In this document: positions 61,300 through 64,000 of the stretch, in pieces | How the letters are laid out: the number at the start of each line of letters is the position of its first letter | Numbering within the stretch: the first letter of the stretch is position 1 | NCBI GenBank assembly: GCA_946800325.1 | Contig: OX326958.1 | Span: 6,272,001 to 6,336,000, forward strand | Direction: 5' to 3' | Origin: Luzula sylvatica | Taxonomy: Eukaryota > Streptophyta > Magnoliopsida > Poales > Juncaceae | Length of the DNA: 64,000 nucleotides | Position numbers and translations under genes: made by a program | Notes under the pieces: model-generated | The model's input: the letters and a program-made list of their open reading frames with translations, nothing else | Told to the model about the DNA's origin: nothing | The model's database searches: none

Positions 61300-64000
61300 C
61301 AGATTACTCGTATGGGTAAAAGAGTAGAAAACTATTGCGCGAGGTCGATTGCATGAAAAACGAAGCCCGTTTATCAAAAAAGAAACGAGTTTTTGATAAT
61401 TCTTCAGTAATTGCACAAATACAGCAGTGAGAACAATCGTCGGGAGAGCTCCAGTAGTTAGAAATTTTATCGTGGATGCGAACTATGGAAGTTGCAGTAT
61501 AATTCCAACTACGGATTGTTGAACTAATGTAATTCCAACTTCGGTGGTTGGAATTACGGTAGTTGTAATTACCGAAAAGCAACTACCGTGAAAGAATCCA
61601 AGAATCCAAGAAAGCGATTCCAAGATTCTAGTGAAGTCATACTCAGGCGACCTCAGTTTCTATTCTCAGGAGAGGCTATTTCTCTCAGGCGGGCCTAAGC
61701 TCTCAGGCAGGCGTTCAAGAAGTGATACAAACTAGTTATTCAAACGAACAACTCAGGCGGTTTTGTCAAGAAATATGTTTTACCTATAAAAGGGGAAAAG
61801 AGTATAAAGGCCCCTTGTTGAAAGGGGCTAAGCTCTTCATCCTTGACTAGGTAATCCATATAAAGAACAAAACAAACCGATAATCTTCAGCAAGAAGAAC
61901 TACAGAAACAATCAAATAGAAACAAGAGGATCTGTTTAGCCTTCTCCTTATTCTGGCTTAATTCCTACTTGAACTCAAATTACACAAATCCAACAAATAC
62001 AAATTTACAAGTGTGTAGAGACACTGTGACGATTGAGAGGTACTGAGAAGATCGAAGCTTTTCTGAGTTGAGACAGCTTGAGAGCAATTGTGAAGATGAA
62101 GTGAAGGGGACAAGTATCTCCAGCAAATTCAGCTAAGTTCTCCTCTTCTTCTCTCTTACTTTCATCAATATGAATAGTAATCCTTCTTATGCCCAAATTC
62201 TAAAAAATGAATCAAATAACTGGACTTTAGTAACAAATCGAAAAAAAAAACACTGAACAATATACTGATTTTTCAAATAAGAAATGTTTAAGGTGTTTAT
62301 CTAATACACATCTAAGGAGTGAATGTAGAGAACCAATAAGGTGTATTAGATGTTTTAAATTAGGGCATGTCAAAAAGTTTTGTTACACAAACCTAAACAA
62401 ATTGAATAATCAGGTAAAAAAAATACCTCAAATCCATACTTCAAAGGCTCCAATACCAGGGCCTATGAAAGTGCAAACCTATGAGTCAAATAAGGGTAAA
62501 AGGTTTAGTGAAATAGATACTCAAATAACAGTAGATTTTTCAAAGAAAAAAGAGGTTATAAATCCAAAATTAATAACTAGAGAGATCATTTTGAAAAACT
62601 TACCAGAATATTATTGCAATCCAATTGCCCTTAAAAAATTAACTGAATCTATTGGTATCCTCGTGACAGTTGGTTCCTACATACCAACAAAAATTATACA
62701 TGGGTTAAAGTTAACTATTAATTGTCAATTAAATACTAAAATGCCAAACTCAATAAAATTAATAGATGATAATTTTGAAGCTATATTACCTATACAAGAG
62801 ATTTTCAATATTCCAAGTTCTTCAAATTTTGCAAAAAAGCCCTCAGTTAACATCACAGAGCCAAATTTTAAGAAAGGGGAAAATAAAGAAAACATCGCAA
62901 ACACAGGCAAACATCAAAACACAGTTAAGACAACTAAAAACAAATATAAAGATAGGGTCAAAACTGTGCAAATATGGCAGAAAAAGAAAAAAATTAATAC
63001 TTTTTGGAGAATTAAGAAAAAAGTAAATATTTCAAATATATCTCCAAATAAAAGTTTTAATGAAATATCACATTCAGAAAAGGATCTCATCACCAATAAT
63101 GTGAATTTTCATACCTCAGAAAAGGAGATCTTCACTGGTATAAAAGGGCAAATTCATTTTGAGAGAGAGGGGGAAATAGGAAATATTAAAATTATATACC
63201 CACAAGCTAGCAAACAAATATCAATTCCTTTCTTAAAAGAAATTTTTTATCCTTTTAAGGGGCCTAAATTGAAATCAAATTTTTCTAAACCATCATTGCA
63301 ACATAAATCTGATTTGATATTTAAATTCACAGATAAGGAACTAATAATTTTGTCAACCAAAAAACCCTTACATCAAACAGTGATCAAATCTGTTGATGAG
63401 GAGAAATTTGTAGAGTCAAATGAAAAGTCACATTCTAAAGAAATTTCACCTAATCTTAGTAAAGACCCAGTTTGTCACGTTTCTTCAGGGAATTACCTAG
63501 AAAACACATTTAAAACAAACTTAGAACAAAATTCACAAGAAAATATTTTAAATAAGATTAATCCAGAAAACTTACTTGATATAGGAAGTTCTTTTCATAA
63601 TTCAAATTCTCCAAATTTTCCTGGAAAAAATCAAAGAAAAATAAGTGATTATTTTAATGGCTTAAATATTAAATTAAAAGATAAAAATGCTCAGAAATTA
63701 AATAGTCCAAGTGAAGATCAATCAAAAAGCAAACTAAAAAACAATATTGAAAATACAGCAAAAATAAGTAAAATAAAAGAAAAAAATAAAATTATAAAAA
63801 TAGATGATCAAAGAAGAAGTACAAGATTACGAAATAAACAATCAAATCATTATACATCCCCTATTGAAAAAGCACAATTAGTAAAATTTAAAGAAATACA
63901 AAAAGATAGAAATAGAAAACAAAAATATAAAAATAATGAAAGTGAAATTAAGCCTCTCAATTTAGAAGATAAACTTGAAATTAATGAAAAAAGTGAAATT
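61300..64000 (+). mobile_element. Second LINE-like element, 5' part, continues past window
   Basis: The leader (61300-62169) resembles the leader of the 47713-51722 element: both contain aggcggtt words and an ataaaaggggaaaagagtat/gaaggaaaagggtatatag segment, then a cttcat motif. A homologous ORF follows from 62170. It interrupts the duplicate block at about 61299. The 3' half and target duplication lie outside. Confidence 0.75.
62170..64000 (+). pseudogene. ORF1-like CCHC protein gene, frameshifted, partial
   Basis: The start (MNSNPSYAQILKN) and NNWTLVTNRKKK match the 670-aa protein at 48767. A run of ten A (62241-62250) then puts the frame out and it stops at once. The downstream frame stays open from about 62251 to the window end. 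It encodes two knuckles (CLRCLSNTHLRSEC and CIRCFKLGHVKKFC), the conserved block ILKNLPEYYCNPIALKK and TVGSYIPTKIIHGLKLTINC, a divergent Lys/Asn-rich middle, and SNHYTSPIEKAQLVKFKEIQ. The two proteins are clearly related but diverged, so this is a separate subfamily member. The break lies in a homopolymer and could be slippage, an assembly error or programmed frameshifting. Confidence 0.75.

Overview
The window is nuclear DNA of a flowering plant, most likely a eudicot. It is AT-rich and intron-bearing. It carries plant-specific families (class III peroxidase, group I bZIP factor, GH35 beta-galactosidase exon) and a dense mix of plant transposons (Ty1/copia, L1-type LINEs, hAT, PIF/Harbinger and Mutator-like MITEs). 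I see no rRNA, tRNA gene, CRISPR array or organellar gene.

Layout. 1-1 kb: copia fragments (RNase H on -, gag on +). 1-13 kb: almost gene-free, with MITEs, a 94-bp minisatellite, degenerate AT-rich repeats and a 2.4-kb fold-back element holding four palindromic units. 13.4-14.5 kb: gene fragments (importin-alpha IBB-like, beta-galactosidase exon). 14.6-22.5 kb: duplicated block copy 1, with a four-exon bZIP gene (+) and a four-exon class III peroxidase gene (-). 23-33.5 kb: non-coding, with PIF/Harbinger-like elements in a crossed TIR arrangement, hAT elements and low-complexity repeats. 33.8-37.2 kb: an unidentified, probably multi-exon gene (-). 37.5-53.4 kb: block copy 2, rearranged. Its bZIP gene is split by an inversion of about 7.8 kb and hit by a LINE; a 4.0-kb LINE-like element sits between the bZIP remains and the second, intact peroxidase gene. 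54-61 kb: degenerate repeats with fragments resembling a TFIIIB B'' first exon, several MITEs, and a second copy of a 73-aa secreted-peptide ORF. 61.3-64 kb: the 5' part of a second LINE-like element, running off the window.

Functional content. The best-supported intact genes are the two peroxidases (330 and 317 aa). Copy-1 bZIP has a complete reading frame and a perfect six-Leu zipper, but Lys replaces the invariant basic-region Asn. Copy 2 keeps the Asn but is destroyed by inversion, a stop codon and a LINE. The main story is duplication of a bZIP-peroxidase pair, then inversion and retrotransposon invasion of one copy. The most unusual mobile unit is an element with poly-A, target-site duplication and a 670-aa CCHC protein, but no reverse transcriptase.
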